In this document: one piece after another, positions 52,603 through 60,353 of the stretch
Numbering within the stretch: the stretch's first letter is position 1
Layout of the letters: each line of letters starts with the position of its first letter
Assembly (NCBI GenBank): GCA_965246995.1
Contig: OZ252008.1
Location: 992,001 to 1,056,000, forward strand
Length of the DNA stretch: 64,000 bases
Direction of reading: 5' to 3'
Source: VXRJ01 sp965246995
GTDB taxonomy: Bacteria > Acidobacteriota > Vicinamibacteria > Vicinamibacterales > UBA8438
Notes under the pieces: model-generated
The model's database searches: none
Told to the model about the DNA's origin: nothing
What the model saw: only the letters and a program-made list of their open reading frames with translations
Made by a program: the position numbers and the translations under genes

Positions 52603-54033
52603 CCGCGCGATCTCTTCCCTGACGGGGTCCTCCCCCGGCTGCCAAGCGACGCCAATGACATACGGCAGGTCAAGCCGCTCGCCGTACCAGTTGGGGATCG
52701 ACGTATCGGAGTCGATATCGATGTCATCCTCGGCGAGCTTCGCGTCCGCCGGCGCGAGCGGATCGCCAGTCCAGACGGGAGCGGCGGGCACCATCGGCAG
52801 GGGCGCACCGCCCGGCTGCGTGAACCGCGGCTGACCCTCGGCATCGAGCGCAAGACCGAAGCCCTCCTCGTGTACCGCGCGGTGGTGCCAGCGGCACAGC
52901 AGCACCAGGTTCTCCAGCTTCGGCGCGCCGCCGTCGGCCCAATGCTCAACATGGTGGGCATCGCAACGCGGCGCCTCGCAGCCGGGAAAGCGGCAGTGCT
53001 GGTCGCGCGAGGCGAGGGCTCGGCGCAACGCAGGGGAAATCGTCCGGGTCTTGCGGCCGACGTCAAGGACGTTGCCGTCTGCGTCGTGACGCATCACCAC
53101 CTTGGCGGCGTCGCAGGCAAGCCGCCGCGACGTTTCCGCGGAAACGCGGATGCCGCCCGCCTCCTCCAGGGCAGCCTGTCCGCCACTCCGCGACACATCC
53201 ACGGAGATGCTTTCGCTAGCCTCGTCGGTCGCCGATGACGTTTCCGCGGAAACGTCTTCCTGCAGCGTCGCCGAGTCGACGTGCACCACCACCTGGTAGC
53301 GGTCACCCGCCGTACCCGTGTCGAGCTTCGCGGCGAGCGCGCTTTCGGCAATCAGCCCCAGCGCGTCGGCGCGCCGGCAGGAAGGCGTCTCCGCCTCGAC
53401 GTTCCGCGGCTCCGCATTCTTCGCCTCCTGGTAGAGCTGCTCGGACGCCGCCTCGATCGCCCGGCGCACCACCGCGCCCACCTCCGGCGTCAGCAGGCCC
53501 CGGACGACGAACATGCCGTCGACATCTGGGTAGATGCTGAGACCGTGGTTCCGGCGCCGCTCGCGATCTTCCCGCCCTTCATGCTGGCGATCGCAAAAGC
53601 GCCACGCGCGAACGATCCGCTCGAGGTCCGCCGCCGTCGCCTGTCGCGCGAGGTGCAGCAGGCGATCCTCAGTCGCCGGCGTCGCGACCCGCGTGATGGC
53701 GCGCACCTTCGAGTACGAGACCTGGCCCCGTCGCAGGGCATCCGAGGTCTTCGGGAGGCTCGCCAACGCATGGGCGACACGCACGTATTCCCGCGCAGTG
53801 CCGGGCGCCAGATTAGCCCGCCAGCTCAGCCACTGCGGGTAGGACGTGGCACCCGACCAGCCCCCCAGTTCGCCGAAGCGGCGGATGCGGACCAGCAGTT
53901 CGTAGATGGCGGCGTCGATGCGGGCGGAGAACTCGGCGATTTCGTTTTCCAGGCGGTTACGCTCTTCGCGCTTCCGGCGGAGTTCGTCAGGGGAAGGAAA
54001 CTGATTGGTACCGGAAGTCGTGGGCGTAGTCAT
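52582..54033 (-). CDS. DUF222/HNH endonuclease domain protein
   Basis: This 483-aa protein has an N-terminal DUF222 helical region (WLSWRANLAPGTAREYVRVA, LRRGQVSYSKVRAITRVATP) and a C-terminal HNH nuclease (CRFPGCEAPRCDAHHVEHWA, LVLLCRWHHRAVHEEG). Such genes are multi-copy and mobile-looking in Actinobacteria and some other phyla; function is unknown. The ATG at 54031-54033 is favoured by a TACGAT box 6 bases upstream; an upstream GTG is possible. Its coding sequence holds two perfect palindromes (53131-53146, 53237-53256). It lies between two biosynthetic operons and may have entered by transfer. Confidence 0.88.
   Translation of the reverse strand: MTTPTTSGTNQFPSPDELRRKREERNRLENEIAEFSARIDAAIYELLVRIRRFGELGGWSGATSYPQWLSWRANLAPGTAREYVRVAHALASLPKTSDALRRGQVSYSKVRAITRVATPATEDRLLHLARQATAADLERIVRAWRFCDRQHEGREDRERRRNHGLSIYPDVDGMFVVRGLLTPEVGAVVRRAIEAASEQLYQEAKNAEPRNVEAETPSCRRADALGLIAESALAAKLDTGTAGDRYQVVVHVDSATLQEDVSAETSSATDEASESISVDVSRSGGQAALEEAGGIRVSAETSRRLACDAAKVVMRHDADGNVLDVGRKTRTISPALRRALASRDQHCRFPGCEAPRCDAHHVEHWADGGAPKLENLVLLCRWHHRAVHEEGFGLALDAEGQPRFTQPGGAPLPMVPAAPVWTGDPLAPADAKLAEDDIDIDSDTSIPNWYGERLDLPYVIGVAWQPGEDPVREEIARSPVRPM
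53131..53256. repeat. Two long palindromes (GTTTCCGCGGAAAC core) inside the HNH gene
   Basis: CGTTTCCGCGGAAACG is perfect at 53131-53146, and a 20-base perfect palindrome with the same core is at 53237-53256. Both encode the peptide VSAET. The core resembles the ParB-binding parS site (GTTTCACGTGAAAC) with the central CACGTG changed to CCGCGG. It may be protein-binding DNA or only a by-product of a repeated peptide. Confidence 0.55.
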
Positions 54034-54420
54034 ACTTCCATCGTAAACCCCGGTATCTTGACCGTTTACGTTGAGCTGTGGCGGCCACGGCACGGTTCAA
54101 ATGAACCTTCTTGTCGCAATTCGCGGCCACGTGGCGCTACGGTCCATTCTGGACCGTCAGACGACGTGTTTATCTGCTGGTTAGGAAGTTCCGGAAAGGG
54201 ACGGGGAAAAGGGTGTCAAGCAGAATTCTCCTGAGCACGACGACGGCCTATCAAGCAACACCCCCGTTCTTCGTCGAGCAAGCCGACGCGATCACTATCG
54301 GGCGCAGCGGTCTAAGTGTAGGGTTATCGGCTCCGGCTAATGTCGCCCGCGTCGACGGTCGCGCCGGTCCCGTCGCGCTATGATCATGTGTTGGCCGTGC
54401 GGGAACGGACGGCGTTGACG
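54034..54420. other. Palindrome-rich intergenic spacer, no gene seen
   Basis: No convincing gene lies here. It contains inverted repeats CGTAAAC/GTTTACG (54042-54048, 54064-54070), GGTTCA/TGAACC (54094-54099, 54102-54107), GCCACGTGGC (54125-54134) and ACGGTCCA/TGGACCGT (54139-54146, 54150-54157). TATGAT at 54379-54384 could be the -10 for the alcohol dehydrogenase operon. Base composition is visibly more AT-rich than the flanks, so foreign or regulatory DNA is possible. Confidence 0.6.
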
Positions 54421-55554
54421 ATGACACCTTTCGAGTTTGGGTTGCCGACGCGGTTGGTCTTCGGGGCGGGGACGATTGCCCGCCTGGGGGAAGTGGCGCG
54501 GGAACTGGGGTTCTCACGGCCATTGCTGGTGTCGGACCGGGGACTCGAAGAAGCGGGTCATGTTGACCGGGCGGTCGGGCTGCTGCGCGCGGCCGGGATC
54601 GATGTGACGGTGTTCGACGACTTCGAGGTGAACCCGGACACCGCGATGGTGGACCGGGGCGTGCGGTTTGCCCGGGAGCGCGGTCCGGACTCCGTCATCG
54701 GCCTGGGCGGCGGAAGCTCGCTCGACTGCGCGAAGGGGATCAACCTGCTCCTGACGAACCGTGGCAGGGTGATCGACTACAAGGGGTACGGCAAGGCGAC
54801 CCAGCCGCTGTTGCCGATGATCGCGGTGCCGACCACCGCCGGGACCGGGTCGGAGGCGCAGAGCTACGCGGTGATCGCGGATGCCAGCACCCACATGAAG
54901 ATGGCGTGCGGCGATTCGAAGCTGGCGTTCCGAACCGCGATCCTCGATCCGGAACTGACGCTGTCACAGCCGGCTGCGGTGACCGCTGCCGCCGGGTTCG
55001 ACGCGATCGCCCACGCCGTCGAGACCGCCGTGACGACACGGCGAACCGCAGTCTCGTCGCTGTTTTCGCGCGAGGCGTTTCGGCTGCTCGACGGAAACTA
55101 CGAGCAGGTGTTGACAGACCCCGACGACCTTGCGGCGCGAAGCGCGATGCAGCTCGGGGCGTTCTACGCCGGCGTAGCGATCGAGCAGTCGATGCTCGGC
55201 GCGGCGCATGCCTGCGCGAACCCGTTGACGGCACGCTACGGTCTGGCGCATGGGGTGGCGCTCGCGATCCTGCTGCCCCACGTCGTCCGGTGGAACGCAC
55301 AGGCAAACGGCAATCTCTACGGTGAACTTCGGGAAACCGCGGTGGCCAACGAGGACACGGGCAACTACCTGGCGGCCCGCCTCGTCGAAATGTGCAGGAC
55401 GGGCGGCTTTCCGTCCGACCTCCGAACGGCCGGCGTGCCGGAAGCCGAGCTGGCAGAACTGGCCGCAGCGGCGAGCCAGCAGTGGACCGGAACGTTCAAC
55501 CCGCGGCCGTTCGGCGCGCGCGAAGCGCTGGAGGTGTACCGATGCGCGTACTGA
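54421..55554 (+). CDS. Iron-containing alcohol dehydrogenase
   Basis: This is a 377-aa group III (Fe-dependent) alcohol dehydrogenase family protein. The NAD-binding stretch is VIGLGGGSSLDCAKGINLLL. The metal-site region holds conserved residues in GFDAIAHAVETAV and AAHACANPLTARYGLAHGVA, whose histidines coordinate iron. It would interconvert an alcohol and an aldehyde/ketone with NAD(P)H. The ATG giving MTPFEFGLPTRLVFG fits the family N-terminus; in-frame GTGs lie upstream. It overlaps the following propeller gene by 13 bp and heads an eight-gene plus-strand run. Confidence 0.9.
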   Translation: MTPFEFGLPTRLVFGAGTIARLGEVARELGFSRPLLVSDRGLEEAGHVDRAVGLLRAAGIDVTVFDDFEVNPDTAMVDRGVRFARERGPDSVIGLGGGSSLDCAKGINLLLTNRGRVIDYKGYGKATQPLLPMIAVPTTAGTGSEAQSYAVIADASTHMKMACGDSKLAFRTAILDPELTLSQPAAVTAAAGFDAIAHAVETAVTTRRTAVSSLFSREAFRLLDGNYEQVLTDPDDLAARSAMQLGAFYAGVAIEQSMLGAAHACANPLTARYGLAHGVALAILLPHVVRWNAQANGNLYGELRETAVANEDTGNYLAARLVEMCRTGGFPSDLRTAGVPEAELAELAAAASQQWTGTFNPRPFGAREALEVYRCAY

Positions 55555-56672
55555 CGTACTCCCTGATCGTCATGTTGCTTGCTGTTGCCGTCGGCACCGG
55601 GCCGGTGGTCGCGCAAACAGCTTCGCCCACCAATACCTGGGCGCAGTTCCGCGGCGACACGAGCCTCACCGGCGTGTCGGCTTCAGCCGTACCCGACAAC
55701 CTGGAGTTGCTCTGGACCTTCGAAGCGGGCGAGTCGATCGATTCCTCCGCCGCGATCGCCGACGGCACGGTCTACGTCGGTGCGTACACCGGTGAGTTGA
55801 TCGCGTTGGACCTCGACACCGGCGACGTCCGCTGGCGCTACCGGGCGAGCGAACGCATGGGGATCGGCGAGTCGTCGCCCGCCGTGGGCGACGGACGCGT
55901 GTTCGTCGGCGATCTGGCCGGCGTGCTGCACGCGGTCGACGCGAACACCGGCGATCAGCTCTGGACCTATGCGACCCAGGGGGAAATCAAGTCGTCGCCG
56001 GTCCTGGTCGGCGACCGCGTGCTGATCGGGTCTTACGATGGCTATCTGTACGGCCTCGACGCGGCGACCGGCGAACTCGTTTGGCGGGTAGAAACCCAGA
56101 ACTACGTTCATGCGACGCCGGCCGTAATCGACGGCGTGGCGTACTTCGGCGGTTGCGACGAGACATTCCATGGCGTCCGCGTATCCGACGGCGTCGAGGT
56201 CGTCAGCCTGCCGGCCGGCGCCTACACCGCTGCGTCGTCCGCCATCCGCGATGGGCGTGCCTACTTCGGCACCTTCGACAACGAGGTCATCAGCCTCGAT
56301 CTGACGACGCACGAGATCCTGTGGCGCTACGAGCACCCGGAACGGCACTTTCCCTTTTATTCATCGGCCCTCAACGTCGACGGAACGGTGGTGATTGGCG
56401 GCCGCGATCGCATGGTGCATGCGATCGACGAGTCGACCGGCGAGGCGCGCTGGACCTTCAGGACGCGCGCCCGGGTTGATTCCTCACCGGCCGCCGCGGG
56501 TGGCCGTGTCTACATCGGTTCGGGGGACGGCCGCTTCTATGTTCTCGACCTTGGTACCGGCGAGAAGCTCTGGGAGTTCGACACCGGCGCGCCGCTCTCC
56601 GCTTCACCCGCCATTGCCGACGGCAAGGTGGTAATCGGATCCCAGGACGGCGTCCTCTACTGCTTCGGCTGA
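55542..56672 (+). CDS. Secreted PQQ-like beta-propeller protein
   Basis: This 376-aa protein has a signal peptide (SLIVMLLAVAVGTGPVVAQ). About seven to eight propeller blades follow, each with a W-type repeat (LIALDLDTGDVRWRYRASE, LHAVDANTGDQLWTYATQ, LYGLDAATGELVWRVET, FYVLDLGTGEKLWEFDTG). It is BamB-like in fold. It overlaps the alcohol dehydrogenase gene by 13 bp, a pairing that recalls periplasmic dehydrogenase partners, although the dehydrogenase has no export signal. PQQ binding is not proven. Confidence 0.87.
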   Translation: MRVLTYSLIVMLLAVAVGTGPVVAQTASPTNTWAQFRGDTSLTGVSASAVPDNLELLWTFEAGESIDSSAAIADGTVYVGAYTGELIALDLDTGDVRWRYRASERMGIGESSPAVGDGRVFVGDLAGVLHAVDANTGDQLWTYATQGEIKSSPVLVGDRVLIGSYDGYLYGLDAATGELVWRVETQNYVHATPAVIDGVAYFGGCDETFHGVRVSDGVEVVSLPAGAYTAASSAIRDGRAYFGTFDNEVISLDLTTHEILWRYEHPERHFPFYSSALNVDGTVVIGGRDRMVHAIDESTGEARWTFRTRARVDSSPAAAGGRVYIGSGDGRFYVLDLGTGEKLWEFDTGAPLSASPAIADGKVVIGSQDGVLYCFG

Positions 56673-56689
56673 CATATAGTGAGAAGTCG

Positions 56690-58030
56690 ATGAGCGAGGT
56701 GTCACCCGCAACCCTGCCCGGCAAGATGGACGAGACGGACGTTGGCAGCTACTTCGTCGCCAACTACCCGCCGTTCTCCGTCTGGACTGACGAAGCGGTA
56801 GCAGACGCCGCGCTTCCGGCGCTCGCCTCACCGTCCGCGGACGTTCCGCTCGGGCTCTACCTCCACATCCCGTTCTGCCGGAAGCGGTGCCACTTCTGCT
56901 ACTTCCGTGTCTACACCAACAAGAACGCGAGCGAGGTGCAGGCGTACCTCGACGTGCTGGCGCGCGAGTGGGAACTGTACGCCCGCCAGCCTGCAATCGC
57001 GGGACGCCCGCTCGACTTCGTCTACTTCGGCGGCGGCACACCGTCGTTTCTCTCGGTCCGACAGCTCACCGGGCTCGTCGAGCGGCTCTCGGCCGTCACC
57101 CCCTGGTCGGACGCGCGTGAGATCACGTTCGAGTGCGAACCGGGAACCCTGACCGAACCGAAACTCTCCGCGATCCGCGACCTGGGCGTCACGCGCCTCA
57201 GCCTGGGGGTGGAGCACTTCGACGACTCCATCCTTGAGGTGAACGGCCGTGCGCACCGTTCAGCGGAGATCTTCCGCGCCTACGAGTTCGCCCGGTCGAT
57301 TGGCTTCCCGCAAATCAATATCGACCTGATCGCCGGCATGCTGGGCGAGACCGATGCGAAATGGCGCAACGCGGTCGAACAGACGGTGGCGCTTGATCCC
57401 GACAGCGTCACGATTTACCAGATGGAACTCCCCTTCAACACGACGATCAGCAGTGACCGGCTGCACGGCGGGGGGCAGTTCGCTGACACGGTAGCCGACT
57501 GGACAACCAAGCGGCGCTGGGTGAACGAAGCGTTCGCCACACTGGAGGACGCCGGTTACACGGTCGGCAGTGCCTATACCGCGGTGAAGAGTCCGGCCCG
57601 CTCGACGTTCGTCTACCGCGACCGCCTCTGGCAGGGAGCTGACCTGGCAGGCCTCGGTGTGGCGTCGTTCGGCCACGTAAACGGTGTCCACATGCAGAAC
57701 ATCGACACGTGGGGTCCGTACGTCGCCGCCATCGACGAGGGCCGCCTGCCGCTCAACCGCGCCTATCGGCCGACCGAAGAGGAGCGGCTGATCCGCGAAC
57801 TGGTGCTCCAGCTGAAACTCGGATCGATCCGCCCCGCCTACTTCCACGACAAGTACGGGGTCGACATCCGCGACCGCTTCACCGCGCCGCTCGCCTCACT
57901 CGAGGCGGACGGCTACCTCGCGGAATCGTCCGCCGATCGGGTCCGGCTTTCGCGGGGCGGCCTGCTGCGGGTCGACAGCCTGCTGCCCCGCTTCTTCCTG
58001 CCGGTGCATACGGACATCCGGTACACCTGA
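56690..58030 (+). CDS. HemW/HemN-like radical SAM protein
   Basis: This is a 446-aa radical SAM enzyme of the coproporphyrinogen-oxidase-like group. The CxxxCxxC motif is C63, C67, C70 (FCRKRCHFC), followed by YFGGGTPSFL and the C-terminal HemN domain (RAYRPTEEERLIRELVLQLK). Members include HemN, HemW (haem chaperone) and enzymes for other substrates such as cyclopropanases and methyltransferase-like proteins. The first 50 residues extend beyond HemW. Placement in a biosynthetic-looking operon argues for a tailoring enzyme, not housekeeping haem synthesis. Confidence 0.87.
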   Translation: MSEVSPATLPGKMDETDVGSYFVANYPPFSVWTDEAVADAALPALASPSADVPLGLYLHIPFCRKRCHFCYFRVYTNKNASEVQAYLDVLAREWELYARQPAIAGRPLDFVYFGGGTPSFLSVRQLTGLVERLSAVTPWSDAREITFECEPGTLTEPKLSAIRDLGVTRLSLGVEHFDDSILEVNGRAHRSAEIFRAYEFARSIGFPQINIDLIAGMLGETDAKWRNAVEQTVALDPDSVTIYQMELPFNTTISSDRLHGGGQFADTVADWTTKRRWVNEAFATLEDAGYTVGSAYTAVKSPARSTFVYRDRLWQGADLAGLGVASFGHVNGVHMQNIDTWGPYVAAIDEGRLPLNRAYRPTEEERLIRELVLQLKLGSIRPAYFHDKYGVDIRDRFTAPLASLEADGYLAESSADRVRLSRGGLLRVDSLLPRFFLPVHTDIRYT

Positions 58031-58044
58031 TCGTCCGCACGGCG

Positions 58045-58584
58045 ATGGCGCCCCTCCGACTTCTCTATCCCCTGGACGCGGTCTACAAGCGGGCCGGCAT
58101 CGAGCCGCCCGCCGCGAGCGTCGTAGAGGCGGACCAGATCCCGCTGCCGTACCGGTCGCTCCTGGTCCACGACAGCGACATGACGATCACGCTCGAGCGT
58201 CACTTCGGCGGGCAGATCGTCCTCCGGCCGCTCGGCGTCTTCACGCGGGGCCGTTCCTACTTCCGCCGCGTCCTGCTGGTGCAGGAAGAGTCCGGTCAAC
58301 CAGTCGAGATGGGTGCGATCCGCATGGAACTCGACGCGTTCGACGTGACGCTCCGCCGGCAGATCCTCGAGAACGAGGTTCCGCTCGGACGCATCCTGCG
58401 GGACGGCCGGGTTGACTACCGGAGCGTGCCAAAGGCGTTTCTGTCGATCACGCCCAATCCCGAGATGATGGGCGTGTTCTGGATGCGGGAGCCGCGCCTG
58501 CTGTACGGCCGGCGGACCGAGATCGTCAGGAAGGGCAAGAAGGTCGGTGACATCGTCGAGGTGTTGCCGCAAGTGATCCGCTGA
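58045..58584 (+). CDS. Chorismate-lyase-like (UbiC/DUF98 superfamily) protein
   Basis: This is a 179-aa protein. The segments LLVHDSDMTITLERHFGG, RRVLLVQEESGQPVEMGAI and ENEVPLGRILRDG match the layout of chorismate lyases and DUF98 relatives (an arginine strand, an E-containing strand, then LG.L). UbiC converts chorismate to 4-hydroxybenzoate and pyruvate. The protein is followed by a flavoprotein and, further on, a PaaK-like ligase, which would suit an aromatic acid product. It overlaps the flavoprotein gene by one base (TGATG). The assignment is moderate; remote homology needs a profile search. Confidence 0.65.
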   Translation: MAPLRLLYPLDAVYKRAGIEPPAASVVEADQIPLPYRSLLVHDSDMTITLERHFGGQIVLRPLGVFTRGRSYFRRVLLVQEESGQPVEMGAIRMELDAFDVTLRRQILENEVPLGRILRDGRVDYRSVPKAFLSITPNPEMMGVFWMREPRLLYGRRTEIVRKGKKVGDIVEVLPQVIR

Positions 58585-59846
58585 TGGTGGATGTCCATCC
58601 CTCCGATGTCGTCGTGATCGGCGGCGGTCCAGCTGGCGCGACCGCAGCCACGGTACTGGCGCAGCATGGCCGCCGTGTGACACTCGTCGAGCGCGAGGCG
58701 TTCCCGCGGTACCACATCGGCGAGTCGCTCATGCCGTACACCTGGTTCACCTTCGAACGCCTCGGGGTGCTGGACTGGTTCGAGCGAGCCGCCTGCCCCC
58801 GGAAGCACAGCGTGCAGTTCGTTTCGACCGGCGGGCAGGTATCCCAGCCGTTCTACTTCTTCGAGACGATCAAGCACCCGTGTGCCACCACCTGGCAGGT
58901 GCTCCGGAGCGACTTCGACCAGATGCTGCTCGATAACGCGCGCGCCAAGGGCGTCGACGTGCGCCAGGGCTCAACGGTGCGCAAGCTGTTGATGGACGGC
59001 TCCCGCGCCGTCGGCGTCCGGGCGGTGTCGAAGAACGGCGAAAGCGAGACGTTTCGCGCCCGCGCCGTCATCGACGCGTCCGGGCGCGACACGTTCGTAG
59101 CCTCGACACTCGGCTGGAAGCGACGGGATCCGGATCTCACCAAGATCGCCATCTTCACCTACTACCGTGGCGCGAAGCGCGACCCGGGCCTCGATGAAGG
59201 CGCGACGACGGTGGCCTATATCCCGGAAAAGGGATGGTTCTGGTACATCCCGTTGCCGGACGACGTCGTTAGCGTCGGTGTCGTCGCGGAGGCGGACTAC
59301 CTGTACCGCGACACGCGCGACCCTGAGGCGATCTTTGCTCGCGAGGCAGCGGCGTGCCGGTGGATTGACGAGCACCTGGAGCCGGGCGCACGGATCGAGC
59401 CTGTCCGCGTCACCGGCGAGTTCAGCTATCGCGCCGACCGGATCGGCGGCGACGGTTTCTGTCTCGCGGGAGATGCCTTCTCGTTTCTCGACCCGGTCTT
59501 TTCCACCGGCGTCTTCATGGCCCTCAAGAGCGGCGAGATGGCGGCCGACGCGATCCACGCCGGTCTCGATACCCCGGCGGGGATCACCGCCGAGACCTTC
59601 GCCGGCTACGAGCGCGACATGCGGTGGGCGCTCGATCAGTTCCGGCAACTGGTACTGTCCTTCTACAATCAGTCGTTCAGCTTCCGCGACTTCATCCGGG
59701 CCCATCCAGACCTGCATCCCCGGCTGGTCGACGCACTGGTGGGCAACGTCTTCGCCGATCTCGAACCGCTGTTCAACGCGCTGCAGGAATTCTCCGCCCG
59801 CACGTCGCGCGGGGATCAGGTGCAGGCGGCAGCAAGCGGAAACTGA
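58584..59846 (+). CDS. FAD-dependent oxidoreductase, flavin halogenase-like
   Basis: This is a 420-aa flavoprotein of the halogenase/geranylgeranyl-reductase superfamily. The FAD site is VVVIGGGPAGATAATVL, the substrate-side RYHIGESLMPY follows, and FCLAGDAFSFLDPVFSTG is the second FAD motif. The halogenase motif WxWxIP is present (W218, W220, I222, P223 in GWFWYIPLPDD), and a lysine in CPRKHSVQF (K74) sits where variant-B halogenases have their catalytic lysine. It could halogenate or oxidise an aromatic or polyketide-like substrate, perhaps on a carrier or as the free acid. WxWxIP alone does not prove halogenation. Confidence 0.82.
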   Translation: MVDVHPSDVVVIGGGPAGATAATVLAQHGRRVTLVEREAFPRYHIGESLMPYTWFTFERLGVLDWFERAACPRKHSVQFVSTGGQVSQPFYFFETIKHPCATTWQVLRSDFDQMLLDNARAKGVDVRQGSTVRKLLMDGSRAVGVRAVSKNGESETFRARAVIDASGRDTFVASTLGWKRRDPDLTKIAIFTYYRGAKRDPGLDEGATTVAYIPEKGWFWYIPLPDDVVSVGVVAEADYLYRDTRDPEAIFAREAAACRWIDEHLEPGARIEPVRVTGEFSYRADRIGGDGFCLAGDAFSFLDPVFSTGVFMALKSGEMAADAIHAGLDTPAGITAETFAGYERDMRWALDQFRQLVLSFYNQSFSFRDFIRAHPDLHPRLVDALVGNVFADLEPLFNALQEFSARTSRGDQVQAAASGN

Positions 59847-59893
59847 ACGGCGTCGCCACCGCCCGGGACAGGTTCGGTTCCGCCCGGGCGGGC

Positions 59894-59899
59894 TACAAT
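59894..59899 (+). promoter_or_regulatory. Internal -10 candidate before the thioesterase
   Basis: TACAAT lies in the only spacer (81 bases) of the second biosynthetic operon. It would start transcription about 20 bases before the GTG at 59928, or give a leaderless TTG start at 59907. Confidence 0.35.
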
Positions 59900-59927
59900 T
59901 TTCCAGTTGGCAAGAGAGGCAAGTAGC

Positions 59928-60353
59928 GTGACGAGCGAATATCGGCTCAAGCGGCGCGTGCAATGGTACGAGACCGACGCCGCCGGCATTGTTCATTTCT
60001 CCTGCTTTTACCGCTACATGGAAGAGGCGGAGCACGCGCTCTGGCGCGCCGCAGGGTTGAGCATAGCGCCACCGGATGCCGCCGTCGGCTTCCCGCGCGT
60101 CGCCGCGGCGTTCGACTTCCGCCGGCCGCTGCGCTTCGAAGACGAGTTCGAAGTGCACATCCGGATCGTCGAACTGAACGCACGATCCATCCGGTATGCC
60201 ACCGAGATTACGAAAGACGGCGAGAGCGTGGCGACTGGCTCACTTGCGATTGCGTGCGTCGCGAAGGAACCGGGTGCACCGCTCCGGTCGACTCCCATCC
60301 CGGTCGAGATCGCCGAACGACTCGCCGTGGCGTCCGTCGGGAGGGAGGAATGA
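59928..60353 (+). CDS. Hotdog-fold acyl-CoA thioesterase (4-HBT/YbgC family)
   Basis: This is a 141-aa protein. The catalytic loop WYETDAAGIVHFSCFYRYME carries the aspartate of the 4-hydroxybenzoyl-CoA thioesterase/YbgC family, with RRPLRFEDEFEVHIRI as the next strand. It would release an acyl or aroyl group from CoA or a carrier. GTG at 59928 is chosen for a GAGAGG Shine-Dalgarno 8 bases away; TTG at 59907 is the longer alternative. Its TGA overlaps the ligase ATG by 4 bp, so the two are translationally coupled and may act on the same thioester. Confidence 0.87.
   Translation: MTSEYRLKRRVQWYETDAAGIVHFSCFYRYMEEAEHALWRAAGLSIAPPDAAVGFPRVAAAFDFRRPLRFEDEFEVHIRIVELNARSIRYATEITKDGESVATGSLAIACVAKEPGAPLRSTPIPVEIAERLAVASVGREE

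Noticed and set aside
54111..54383. Possible 90-codon gene in the palindrome-rich spacer
   Set aside because: Codon usage is unlike the neighbours, there is no Shine-Dalgarno or domain, and it overlaps several palindromes.
56690..58030. Housekeeping hemN/hemW
   Set aside because: An extended N-terminus and placement among an aryl ligase, thioesterase and halogenase-like gene argue for a tailoring role; the family name alone is kept.
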